A DNA stretch of 64,000 nt, taken from NCBI RefSeq assembly GCF_004346035.1, contig NZ_SLZN01000004.1:124001-188000 (forward strand), written 5' to 3'. The position numbers were made by a program, and so were the translations under genes. The DNA comes from Acidomonas methanolica. Its GTDB lineage: Bacteria; Pseudomonadota; Alphaproteobacteria; Acetobacterales; Acetobacteraceae. Shown in pieces: positions 56,271 to 64,000 of the stretch (its first letter is position 1; each line of letters opens with the position of its first letter). The notes below the pieces were generated by a model. It did no database searches and was not told where the DNA came from. It saw nothing but the letters and a program-made list of their open reading frames with translations.

Positions 56271-57107
56271 TCCCGCATCGGCCCATGTGACGGGGCGCAC
56301 GCCGCTCTCCCTCACCGCCGCGCGGAACGCGGGGGAGACGAGCGCGGCGAACTCTCCCTCGTGGTCGTATTCCGGCATGAGGGCGCGCAGTCGGGCGTTC
56401 CGCGCCGTGGCGGGATGGAAATACATTTCGGAGAGGCCCGGCGGCAGGCGGGACGCCAGGCCCGCCACGCGCGCCGTCGTCATGTGCCCGCTCCAGGCGA
56501 GGCCGAAGCACCAGTCATTGGTGGTCATCCCGCCCCGGCGGATCTGACGCCGCAACACGCCGCACCAGCGGCGCAACGCCGCGGCCCCGGGCGTGTCGGG
56601 TTCCTCCAGCGGGGCGGGGGGTTCGAGAGGCGTGCGCACATGGCGCAGGCCGACTCCCGCCCCCGTCTCGATCAGCAGGCGTCCCACGGTCGGATGCAGA
56701 TGCATGTGTTTGTGGGCGTTCGCGTGATCGAGCGTCAGCCCGGACAAGGCGAAGGCGCGGAACTGGGCCTCGATCTCCCGGCGCAGGGCGGACCGGGCGC
56801 GCGGCGAGAAGAAATACTGCACGCCGAGGCGAAGCTGATCCGTCCCGAAGCCGTTTTCCGCCGTGGTGATGGCGGGAATCGCCTCATGCGGCAGGGCGGA
56901 TTCGCCCTCGATCACCACGAGGTGCAGCCCGACCCGCAGGCCGGGCAGGCGCCTGGCGCGGCGCACGGCGTCCATGCTCGCGGGCCCGGCGACCATGAGG
57001 CTCGCCGTGGACAGCAGGCCGTCGCGATGCGCGATCTCGACGGCCTCGTTGATCTCCTCGCTCAGGCCGAAATCATCGGCCGAGACGATAAGCCGGCGCT
57101 CCGCCAT
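56253..57107 (-). CDS. hpnK: Hopanoid deacetylase HpnK
   Basis: Removes the acetyl group from N-acetylglucosaminyl-bacteriohopanetetrol to give the glucosaminyl form. The ChbG/HpnK/YdjC motifs are intact: SADDFG (about residues 9-14), VGLHLVV (about 58-64) and NAHKHMHLHP (about 129-138), which hold the metal. The length is 284 residues. It sits 6 bp downstream of hpnJ, and gene order hpnI-hpnJ-hpnK supports the assignment. Confidence 0.92.
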   Translation of the reverse strand: MAERRLIVSADDFGLSEEINEAVEIAHRDGLLSTASLMVAGPASMDAVRRARRLPGLRVGLHLVVIEGESALPHEAIPAITTAENGFGTDQLRLGVQYFFSPRARSALRREIEAQFRAFALSGLTLDHANAHKHMHLHPTVGRLLIETGAGVGLRHVRTPLEPPAPLEEPDTPGAAALRRWCGVLRRQIRRGGMTTNDWCFGLAWSGHMTTARVAGLASRLPPGLSEMYFHPATARNARLRALMPEYDHEGEFAALVSPAFRAAVRESGVRPVTWADAGSGRAA

Positions 57108-57113
57108 GGCGCG

Positions 57114-58538
57114 TCAGGCGGCGTGACGGTCCTTGAGGAACTGGAAGAACTCCACGCCCTCGCGCAGGCGGCGCTTCATCATCTGCGGGCTGCGCACCAT
57201 CTCGTTGACGATGGAGGCGATCTTCGGCGCGCGGAAATAGAACTTGCGGTAGAATTCCTCCACCGAGTTGAAGATCTCCGTATGCGACAGATGCGGATAA
57301 TGCAGCGGGGCGATCTGGATGCCGTGCTCGTCGATCAGCTCGGCCTCGGCCTCGTTGAACCAGCCGTTCTCCGTCGCCTGCTTGTGCAGGAACGTGCCGG
57401 GATAGGGCGCGGCCAGCGAGACCTGCAGGGTGTGCGGGTTGATCTCCTGCGCGAAGCGGATCGTCTCCTGGATCGTCTCCTTCGTCTCGCCGGGCAGGCC
57501 GACGATGAAGGTGCCGTGGATCTTGATGCCGAGTTCGTGACAGTTCTTGGTGAATTCGCGGGCGACCTCGACGCGCATGCCCTTCTTGATGTTGTGCAGG
57601 ATCTGCTGGTTGCCGCTCTCATACCCCACGAGCAGCAGGCGCAGCCCGTTGTCGCGCAGCACCTTCAGCGTGGAATAGGGGACGTTCGCCTTGGCGTTGC
57701 AGGACCAGGTGACGCCCATCTTGCCCAGTTCGCGCGCGATCGCCTCGGCGCGGGGCAGGTCGTCGGTGAAGGTGTCGTCGTCGAAGAAGAATTCCTTCAC
57801 CTGCGGGAAATACTGGCGGGCGAGGCGGATCTCGGCGGCGACGTGCTCGGGGCTGCGCGTGCGGTAGCGATGGCCGCCCACCGTCTGCGGCCAGAGGCAG
57901 AAGGTGCAGCGCGACTTGCAGCCGCGTCCCGTATAGATCGAGAGATACGGGTGCATCAGATAGCCGATGAAGTAGTCCTCGATACGCAGGTCGCGCTTGT
58001 AGACCTCGGTGACGAAGGGCAGGGAATCCATGTCCTCGATCATCGCGCGGTCGCGGTTGGAGACGACGACGCCCTCGCGGTTGCGCCAGGTGATGCCGTC
58101 CACGTCCTTCAGGTCGCGGCCCTCGGCGATTTCCTTGATCGTGAAATCGAACTCGTTGCGCGCCACGAAATCGATCGGGCCGCCCTTGGCCATGCTCTCG
58201 TCCGGCTGCACGGCGACCTTCGCGCCGACCATGCCGATCATGAGATTCGGATTCGCATCCTTCAGCATCTGCGCCACGCGCACATCCGAGGCGAAGGACG
58301 GGGTGGAGGTGTGCATCACGACCAGATCGCGGTTCATCACGTCCTTGAGGATCGGCTCCATCCCCATCTTCGCGGGCGGCGCGTCGATCAGCCGCGAGCC
58401 CTCCACCAGCGCCGCCGGCTGGGCCAGCCAGGTCGGATACCAGAAGGACCGGATCTCGCGCTTCGCCTGGTAGCGCGAGCCCGCGCCGCCGTCGAAACCG
58501 TCGAATGAGGGGGGCTGAAGGAAGAGGGTTCGCATCAT
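57114..58538 (-). CDS. hpnJ: Hopanoid radical SAM protein HpnJ
   Basis: The radical SAM enzyme that contracts the glucosamine ring to form the cyclitol ether head group. An N-terminal cobalamin-binding-like domain (about residues 1-180) precedes the radical SAM cysteines in GRGCKSRCTFCLWP (CxxxCxxC, about 205-218). The 474-residue size and the N-terminal FLQPPSFDGFDGGAGSRYQA fit HpnJ. Two adjacent ATGs are possible starts. It is followed closely by hpnK. Confidence 0.93.
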   Translation of the reverse strand: MMRTLFLQPPSFDGFDGGAGSRYQAKREIRSFWYPTWLAQPAALVEGSRLIDAPPAKMGMEPILKDVMNRDLVVMHTSTPSFASDVRVAQMLKDANPNLMIGMVGAKVAVQPDESMAKGGPIDFVARNEFDFTIKEIAEGRDLKDVDGITWRNREGVVVSNRDRAMIEDMDSLPFVTEVYKRDLRIEDYFIGYLMHPYLSIYTGRGCKSRCTFCLWPQTVGGHRYRTRSPEHVAAEIRLARQYFPQVKEFFFDDDTFTDDLPRAEAIARELGKMGVTWSCNAKANVPYSTLKVLRDNGLRLLLVGYESGNQQILHNIKKGMRVEVAREFTKNCHELGIKIHGTFIVGLPGETKETIQETIRFAQEINPHTLQVSLAAPYPGTFLHKQATENGWFNEAEAELIDEHGIQIAPLHYPHLSHTEIFNSVEEFYRKFYFRAPKIASIVNEMVRSPQMMKRRLREGVEFFQFLKDRHAA

Positions 58539-58610
58539 CGGTGAATATTCCTGGCGAGATCGGCGGCAAGCCGCGCGTTAAGTGGTCCTATCCCGGCGGA
58601 GGGGCGATTT

Positions 58611-59786
58611 CTAGTCGCCCGGTTCCAGAGGGTGTCTTAAATTCGTGACAGGCGTGTGACGCCCTATATGGAGCGTCTGGCCGCGCCACTCAACACGCTG
58701 GCCGCGCGCACTGCCGACCATGACGAGGGCGGAGAGCCATTCGCGCAGCGGTTGCAGCAGAATCAGAAGCGGATCGACCTGGCTCACGCACAGATCGACC
58801 CAGATCGCGGCCAGCGCCCGGACGAGCCAGATCGCCAGGAAGAGCTGAAACGCCTCCCGGCTGAAATTGAAACACGCCAGCATCACGCTGGCCCAGAAGA
58901 GCGGCAACTGGATGGCGGAGAGTCCGTACCCGACCGGCTCGACGTTCTTCACCGTGCGGCCCCAGCGCAATTCATGCTCGAACATCTCGCGGAAGGAGGA
59001 TTCCGCGGTCGTCGTCCACGTCATGCAGGGGGCGAGTTCGACATCCAGCCCGAGATCGCGCACCGCGCGGCCCAGCACCGCGTCATCGGCCACATGCGTC
59101 ACGAGGGCGTCCAGTCCGCCGATCCGTTCCAGCGTCTCGCGCCGCAACGCCATGGTCGCGCCGAGGCAATCCCGACGTCCCAGCAGGCGGGACATCATGA
59201 CTCCGGGCAGGAAATTCTGGTTGATCTGATAGGCGCTCCAGCCGCGCACCAGCGTCCGGCTGGCGGGAAGGCCCGCGTAGAGCGTCGTCACCAGCCCGAC
59301 CGACGGCTTCCCGAGAGTCGCGACGACATCGCGCAGATAATCCGGCGGCGCGTGAATGTCCGAATCGGAAATCACGAGGATGTCATGCCGCGCGTGGCCG
59401 TACATGTTGATGAGGTTGCCGACCTTGTGGTTGATCCCGTGCATCGTCGAATCGATCACGAGATCCAGCGCCAGGGCGGGAAAGCGCTGCTGGAGGCGCC
59501 GCACGACGGCGATCGCCGGATCATCGGGGCGCTGCACGCCAAAGATGATCTGGAAATCCGGATAGTCCTGGCGGCAAAAACTCTCCAGCGCCTCTTCCAG
59601 CATCGGTTCGTCGCCGTGCAGAGGCTTGAGCACGGTTACGGGCGGCCAGGGCGCGTCCGGCGTGACCGGGCGGCGCTCGGCGCGGCGGAACCGGCCGAGC
59701 AGGAACGCGCCGCACACGGCTTGCGCGCATCCGGCGAGAGCCACGCCGCCGGCGAAGCTGCCGAGAAGGGTGGTCAGCACGCTCAC
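58611..59786 (-). CDS. hpnI: Hopanoid glycosyltransferase HpnI
   Basis: Adds N-acetylglucosamine to bacteriohopanetetrol. It is a GT2/GT21-type membrane glycosyltransferase: an N-terminal helix (about residues 5-28), VTVLKPLHGDEPMLEEALES, the DSDI metal motif (about 140-143), and ELRWGRTVK followed by C-terminal helices, as in ceramide glucosyltransferases. The start is GTG and the length 391 residues. hpnJ follows after 72 bp. Confidence 0.92.
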   Translation of the reverse strand: MSVLTTLLGSFAGGVALAGCAQAVCGAFLLGRFRRAERRPVTPDAPWPPVTVLKPLHGDEPMLEEALESFCRQDYPDFQIIFGVQRPDDPAIAVVRRLQQRFPALALDLVIDSTMHGINHKVGNLINMYGHARHDILVISDSDIHAPPDYLRDVVATLGKPSVGLVTTLYAGLPASRTLVRGWSAYQINQNFLPGVMMSRLLGRRDCLGATMALRRETLERIGGLDALVTHVADDAVLGRAVRDLGLDVELAPCMTWTTTAESSFREMFEHELRWGRTVKNVEPVGYGLSAIQLPLFWASVMLACFNFSREAFQLFLAIWLVRALAAIWVDLCVSQVDPLLILLQPLREWLSALVMVGSARGQRVEWRGQTLHIGRHTPVTNLRHPLEPGD

Positions 59787-59832
59787 CTCGGGCGCGTCCG
59801 GCTCATGTTCCTCAAACGCACGGCCTTCCCAT

Positions 59833-60510
59833 TCAGTTCTGCATGAAGGTTTGCGTCTTGCGGTTCATCAGCGCGATCAGCGCGGGAACGCCGCCGCTGT
59901 TGAGCGCGCTGCTGAAATCGGCCCGCTGCGTCGCGACCTGGCTGATATGCGCGTCCAGCAGCACGTCCACGATCCGATAGCCGCCGGAGCCTGCCTGCAT
60001 GACGTAGTCGACGGCGGTCGGCGTGTCGGACGATCCGCCGATCGTCGTGTCCACGATCACGCCGTTGCCGAACGGAGACGGCCGCGTGGCGGGAGCGATC
60101 GTGAATTTCGCCCCCGCGCCCGGTTTGAAGTTGGAGACGTAGCGCGCGACGGTATAGTCCCGAAAGGCCCGCAGCAGCTTCGCCTTCTCGTCCGCGGAAA
60201 GACCCGCGTAGCGCAGCCCCACGGAATTCCTCAGCACGGTCTCGAGATCGAAGGCCTGATCGACGGCGGGGCCGATCAGCGCGGCCCGCGCCTCCGGCGC
60301 TCCGGCGTCCGACGCCTCGGCCCGGGTCAGGGTGGCGTAGAGCGTGGCGATCGGCGCGCTTGCGGCCGACGCGCTTTGGGCCTGGGCGCTCGGGGCCAGG
60401 GCGATGTCGGAAACAACCATCGGCAGGGAGGCGGCGGCGATCAGGGCCGAAAGAAGCGCGGCGGACAGGCCCCGGCGCGCGGGAAGTTTCTTCGCAGGCA
60501 ATACAGTCAT
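59833..60510 (-). CDS. hpnM: HpnM, MlaC-like periplasmic lipid-carrier protein
   Basis: The 225-residue protein has a signal peptide (about residues 1-46, ending SAQAQ) and an MlaC/Ttg2D-like domain (LSADEKAKLLRAFRDYTVARY, YVMQAGSGGYRIVDVLLD). MlaC proteins carry phospholipids across the periplasm, and HpnM is proposed to do so for hopanoids or to act near the HpnN exporter. hpnN itself is not in the window. It is the first gene of the hpnM-I-J-K run and divergent from hpnH. Confidence 0.88.
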   Translation of the reverse strand: MTVLPAKKLPARRGLSAALLSALIAAASLPMVVSDIALAPSAQAQSASAASAPIATLYATLTRAEASDAGAPEARAALIGPAVDQAFDLETVLRNSVGLRYAGLSADEKAKLLRAFRDYTVARYVSNFKPGAGAKFTIAPATRPSPFGNGVIVDTTIGGSSDTPTAVDYVMQAGSGGYRIVDVLLDAHISQVATQRADFSSALNSGGVPALIALMNRKTQTFMQN

Positions 60511-60906
60511 CCGGATACCCTTGCTTGAGCGGCTTCGCGCTGGCGGGAGAGGTGGGGTCTCTTTACACCCCCGCGCAAGCGATGCCACGATTCAGATTGG
60601 CGGAACGCTCCCGGCCGTGGTAAATTTGCCACATTCATCATTTACTTCCATGCGGGCTTATTGAGGAAGGTTGGGATATTTGCCAAGGATGAGGCATTCT
60701 TGACCCTATTGGGAGCCGGGGCATTTCTTTCGCGCCGGGTTCCTTCGAAACATCCTTTCTGACGGAAGTTTATGTTGCCTTTCGGGCGGGAATGTTGCCT
60801 GAGGCGCAGGAATGAAGTTGGTTGACGCGCGGGGATGGCATCCGGTTTCCGGCCCGCAGGGCGGAGATATCCGGAGCGTGTCCCCGGCGCAGGAGCAAAG
60901 AGATAC
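60511..60906. other. Divergent intergenic region hpnM / hpnH
   Basis: This 396-bp region holds no gene I can support. Its middle (60600-60780) is AT-rich for this genome and contains two TTTGCCA copies (60625 and about 60679). No confident -35/-10 pair is visible, but both hopanoid transcripts must start here. Confidence 0.6.
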
Positions 60907-62097
60907 ATGGCCGTTCCCTTGATGCAGGCCGTCCGCGTTGGACGATATGTGCTCAAACAGCACCTTTCCGGTCGGAAACGCTATCCCCTCGTTCTGATGC
61001 TTGAACCGCTTTTCCGCTGCAATCTGGCATGCGCCGGCTGCGGCAAGATCGACTATCCCGCGCAGATTCTCAACCAGCGCATGAGTCTCCAGGACTGCCT
61101 GGACGCCGATGCGGAATGCGACGCGCCCGTCATCGCCATCGCGGGCGGCGAGCCGCTGCTGCACAAGGAGATGCCCGAGATCGTCAAGGGGCTGGTCGGG
61201 CGCAGGAAATATGTCTATCTCTGCACCAACGGCCTGCTGCTCGAGAAGAAGATCGACGATTACGAGCCGTCGCCCTTCTTCTCCTTTGACGTGCATCTGG
61301 ATGGCGACAAGTCGATGCATGATTCCTCCGTCTGTCAGGACGGCGTGTTCGACCGCGCCGTCGCGGCGATCAAGCTCGCGAAATCGCGCGGTTTCCGCGT
61401 CTCCATCAACTGCACCCTGTTCGACGGCGCCGATCCGAAGCGCGTCGCCGCCTTCTTCGACGAGGTGATGGCGATGGGCGTGGACGGCATCATGACGGCG
61501 CCGGGCTATGCCTATGAGCGCGCGCCGGACCAGGAGCACTTTCTGAACCGCCAGAAGACCAAGCAGCTCTTCCGCGACATCTTCCGCCTCGGCAAAGGCA
61601 AGAAATGGCGCTTCACCCAGTCGCCGCTCTTCCTGAACTTCCTGGCGGGCAACGAGACGTATCACTGCACGCCGTGGGGCAAGCCGCTGCGCACGGTGTT
61701 CGGCTGGCAGCGCCCGTGCTACCTGCTGGGCGAGGGCTACGCCAAGACGTTCAAGGAACTGATGGACGATACGGCCTGGGAGCAGTACGGCACCGGAGCA
61801 TATGAGAAATGCGCCGACTGCATGGTCCATTCGGGCTACGAATCCACCGCCGTCATGGATGCGGTGAAGCGCCCCTGGCACATCGCCAAGGTCGCGCTGA
61901 CCGGGCCGGAAACCGAGAAGCCGATGGCGCCGGAAATTCCGCTGACCAATCAGCGTCCGGCGGAATATCGCTACGAGAAGCAGGTCGAGGAGCAGATGGC
62001 CGTTCTCAGCACCCGTCGTCCGGCGCGCGGGCCGCGTGTGCGCGTGCATGGCAACGACACACCCGCGCGCGAGACGTTCACCGACGCGGCGGACTGA
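60907..62097 (+). CDS. hpnH: Adenosyl-hopene transferase HpnH
   Basis: The radical SAM enzyme that joins a 5'-deoxyadenosyl group to diploptene, the first step of extended hopanoid synthesis. The cluster cysteines lie in LFRCNLACAGCGK (CxxxCxxC, about residues 38-50), preceded by LMLEP, as in HpnH. The length is 396 residues. ATG 60907 has AGGAG about 10 bp upstream. A terminator follows the gene. Confidence 0.95.
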   Translation: MAVPLMQAVRVGRYVLKQHLSGRKRYPLVLMLEPLFRCNLACAGCGKIDYPAQILNQRMSLQDCLDADAECDAPVIAIAGGEPLLHKEMPEIVKGLVGRRKYVYLCTNGLLLEKKIDDYEPSPFFSFDVHLDGDKSMHDSSVCQDGVFDRAVAAIKLAKSRGFRVSINCTLFDGADPKRVAAFFDEVMAMGVDGIMTAPGYAYERAPDQEHFLNRQKTKQLFRDIFRLGKGKKWRFTQSPLFLNFLAGNETYHCTPWGKPLRTVFGWQRPCYLLGEGYAKTFKELMDDTAWEQYGTGAYEKCADCMVHSGYESTAVMDAVKRPWHIAKVALTGPETEKPMAPEIPLTNQRPAEYRYEKQVEEQMAVLSTRRPARGPRVRVHGNDTPARETFTDAAD

Positions 62098-62121
62098 GGC
62101 CTGTCCTGAACAGATGAACGG

Positions 62122-62154
62122 AAGAACCCGGCCGCCCCCGCGCGCCGGGTTCTT
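62122..62154 (+). terminator. Rho-independent terminator after hpnH
   Basis: Stem AAGAACCCGGC / GCCGGGTTCTT (11 bp) with an 11-base loop, followed by a T-rich tail with TTTTT. It lies 24 bp past the hpnH stop. Confidence 0.8.
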
Positions 62155-62234
62155 TCGTTTTTGGGCGCCGGATTTCGCGCGCGCGCCGCCTCGTCTACTG
62201 TGTTCTGAACGTCCGTGATCCCGCGAAAGCCGCA

Positions 62235-63524
62235 ATGTTCGTCTCGATTCTCATCATCATCATTCTGATTCTGCTCAACGGCGTCTTCGCCATGGGCGAA
62301 CTCGCGCTGATTTCCGCGCGGCGCCCCCGGCTTCAGGCGCTCGCCAAAAGGGGAGGCAAGGGGGCCCAGCGCGCCCTGCGCCTCGCCGAGGAGCCGCATG
62401 CCTTTCTTCCCACCGTGCAGATCGGCATGACGCTCGTCTCGATTCTCGAAGGTCTCTTCGGCGGCAACAGCATCGAAGCCAGGGTGGCGGCGCTCGTCGG
62501 CCGATCGGCCGTTCTCCTGCCCTATGCGGGGGATATCGCCCTCGTGCTGGTGGTGGTCGTCATCACCTTCGCGATGCTGGTCTTCGGCGAACTCGTGCCC
62601 AAGCAGATCGCGTTGCAGCAGCCCGAGCGCATCGCGGCCGGGCTGTCCTTCCCGCTGCTCTGCCTCGCCACCGGCGCGCGTCCCGTCGTCTGGCTGCTCG
62701 CGCGCACCGCCGCGCTGACCCTCCGCCTGTTCGGCTTCACCGCGCTGAAGCGCTCCGCCGTGACCGAGGAGGAATTGCGCGCGGTGCTGGCGGAAGGAAC
62801 GGCGGCCGGGGTGCTGGAAACCGGCGAGCGCATCATGATCGAGCGTCTGTTGCGTCTCGCCGACCGGCCGGTCCGCGCCATCATGACGCCGCGCAACGAG
62901 CTTTTCTGGGTGGACCGCCGGGCCGGACGCGAGGCGCTGGTCGCGAAGCTGCGCGCCTCGACCTTCACGCGCATCGTCGTCTGCGAGGGGGATGTGGATC
63001 ATCCCGTCGGCGTGATTCTGACCAAGGACATCATGGCGCGCCTGCTTCAGGGGCTGCCCGTCTCCATCGACGCCGCGATGCGCGAGCCGCTGGTGGTGCC
63101 GGACAGCCTGACGGCGCAGGACATGATCGAGCGGATGCGCGGCAAGACGCTGGGGATCGCCTTCGTTTATGACGAGTACGGCTCGTTCGAGGGGATCGTC
63201 ACGCCGTCGGATCTCTTCGAGGCCATCGTCGGCGACGAGCAGGCGGAGCGTCGCGTGCTGGAGGAAACGGTCAGCCGCAAGAACGAATACACGCTTGACG
63301 GCTTCATGCCGGCGGACGAGGTGCGGGAGATGCTCGAACTGCCGGATCTCCCCTCCCAGGGCAGCTACCATACGCTGGGCGGGGCGATCCTCGCCCTGTT
63401 GCGCCGCGTGCCCGCCATCGGCGACAAGGTCGCTTTCGGCGGCTGGATGTTCGAGGTGCTGGAAATGGACCGCCGTCGCGTCATGCGCGTCCGGGCCAGC
63501 CGTCAGGTGTTGGCGGAGAACTGA
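62235..63524 (+). CDS. CNNM/CorC (hemolysin-like) membrane protein
   Basis: A 429-residue protein of the TlyC/CorC family. The CNNM membrane domain spans about residues 1-180 (FVSILIIIILILLNGVFAMG at the start, LVFGELVPKQIALQ), a CBS pair lies at about 215-330 (IMTPRNELFWVD; GIAFVYDEYGSFEGIVT), and a CorC_HlyC domain ends the protein. Relatives act in magnesium or cobalt efflux or regulation. The old name hemolysin is misleading. Gene neighbours give no further clue. Confidence 0.9.
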   Translation: MFVSILIIIILILLNGVFAMGELALISARRPRLQALAKRGGKGAQRALRLAEEPHAFLPTVQIGMTLVSILEGLFGGNSIEARVAALVGRSAVLLPYAGDIALVLVVVVITFAMLVFGELVPKQIALQQPERIAAGLSFPLLCLATGARPVVWLLARTAALTLRLFGFTALKRSAVTEEELRAVLAEGTAAGVLETGERIMIERLLRLADRPVRAIMTPRNELFWVDRRAGREALVAKLRASTFTRIVVCEGDVDHPVGVILTKDIMARLLQGLPVSIDAAMREPLVVPDSLTAQDMIERMRGKTLGIAFVYDEYGSFEGIVTPSDLFEAIVGDEQAERRVLEETVSRKNEYTLDGFMPADEVREMLELPDLPSQGSYHTLGGAILALLRRVPAIGDKVAFGGWMFEVLEMDRRRVMRVRASRQVLAEN

Positions 63525-63581
63525 CCCCTGCGCGCAATCGCCCGGAGCGTTGTCTCTGCGCGCCTCTTGAACCGGGCCTGT

Positions 63582-64000
63582 TCAGTGGCGCGTCATGCCC
63601 GGCCGGATCGCCTGCTCCTCGGCGAAGAGCGGCCATTCCGCATGGGCAAGGCGTTTCAGCGATGGCGTGGGCAGGTCGAGCTTGTCCGCATAGATCCAGA
63701 GATAGGTGAGGGCGCGCTGAACATAATCCCGGGTTTCGGTGTTCGGCAAAGTCTCGATGAACAGCAGCGGGTCCGTCACCGCGTCGTCGGAGAGGGATTT
63801 CTCCCAGCTCTGGATCGCGCTCGGTCCGGCATTATAGCCCGCCAGCACGTGCACCAGATCGCTGTCCGTCCTGTTCGCTCCGTTCAGGGACGCGAGATAC
63901 AGCAGGTAGAGCTGCCCGATTTCAAGATTCACGCCGGGATTATGCAGCCGGTCTATCATGTCGGACGCGGCCCAGCCGGTGACGAAATTCGCCGTCATCG
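63582..64000 (-). CDS. C-terminal part of soluble lytic transglycosylase (5' end outside window)
   Basis: The frame runs off the right edge. The visible residues have NPGVNLEIGQLYLLYLASLN, then VLAGYNAGPSAIQSWEKSL and the ETRDYVQRALTYLWIYADKL tail, which are the end of an SLT-fold lytic transglycosylase that cleaves peptidoglycan to anhydromuropeptides. The ESGF catalytic glutamate motif lies outside the window, so the ATG at 63998 is not the real start. Confidence 0.88.
   Translation of the reverse strand, partial: MTANFVTGWAASDMIDRLHNPGVNLEIGQLYLLYLASLNGANRTDSDLVHVLAGYNAGPSAIQSWEKSLSDDAVTDPLLFIETLPNTETRDYVQRALTYLWIYADKLDLPTPSLKRLAHAEWPLFAEEQAIRPGMTRH

Overview
This is a GC-rich, gene-dense chromosomal segment of an alphaproteobacterium, most likely an acetic acid bacterium (Acetobacteraceae). 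The evidence is a bacterial pyruvate decarboxylase, an ExaC/AcoD-type aldehyde dehydrogenase with a type II NADH dehydrogenase, a hopanoid side-chain cluster (hpnH, hpnI, hpnJ, hpnK, hpnM), a GapR (DUF2312) protein and the C-terminal end of a CcrM-type GANTC methyltransferase. I see no insertion sequence, prophage, CRISPR array, rRNA or plasmid gene. There is one tRNA, tRNA-Leu(CAG).

Layout. 1-1.2 kb: end of ccrM and an ankyrin protein. 1.4-8.2 kb: a four-gene minus-strand operon (MoxR ATPase, DUF58, BatA/DUF4159 and a vWA/GATase-like membrane protein). 8.3-13.8 kb: DUF1285, cca, pdc and an ABC exporter. 13.9-19.8 kb: a minus-strand cell-envelope run (gpmI, EnvC-like, CtpA-like, polysaccharide-deacetylase-like, rppH) with overlapping junctions. 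20-22.2 kb: msrB, upp, a small ORF, rnd and tRNA-Leu. 22.6-28.6 kb: gltD-gltB, preceded by a cluster of GANTC sites. 28.6-30.2 kb: an acyltransferase and an unknown periplasmic protein. 30.4-32.5 kb: modABC. 32.5-35.5 kb: NDH-2 and aldehyde dehydrogenase. 35.9-41 kb: S1/P1 nuclease, DUF6525, AMP nucleosidase, a tetraheme cytochrome c with a ferric-reductase-like membrane partner, and a methyltransferase preceded by a coupled mini-ORF. 41-45.3 kb: ABC1 kinase, PepF and a metallophosphoesterase. 45.6-49.2 kb: an orphan NuoB-like protein, rplU, rpmA, obgE, proB. 49.2-54.7 kb: a membrane protein, gapR, zwf, an unknown protein, trmJ and cysS. 54.9-62.1 kb: a MATE transporter and the hopanoid genes. 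62.2-64 kb: a CNNM/CorC protein and a truncated lytic transglycosylase.

Functional links. Pyruvate decarboxylase makes acetaldehyde, which the aldehyde dehydrogenase can oxidise to acetate. NDH-2 can return NADH electrons to the respiratory chain. zwf feeds the pentose phosphate pathway, the main sugar route in acetic acid bacteria. HpnH starts hopanoid side-chain extension, and HpnI, HpnK and HpnJ make the glucosaminyl and cyclitol-ether head group.

No large undescribed system stands out; most genes are recognisable housekeeping or envelope genes. The more unusual signals are small: a CRP/FNR-type palindrome between gapR and zwf, a perfect 9-3-9 palindrome between a DUF6525 gene and amn, a 19-codon ORF with a strong ribosome binding site coupled to a methyltransferase by ATGA, a tetraheme cytochrome c with a bis-heme membrane partner, an orphan NuoB-like protein with all four cluster cysteines, and several start codons 7-8 nt after a -10-like hexamer that suggest leaderless mRNAs. 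All calls are from reading the sequence by eye; no database search was run.
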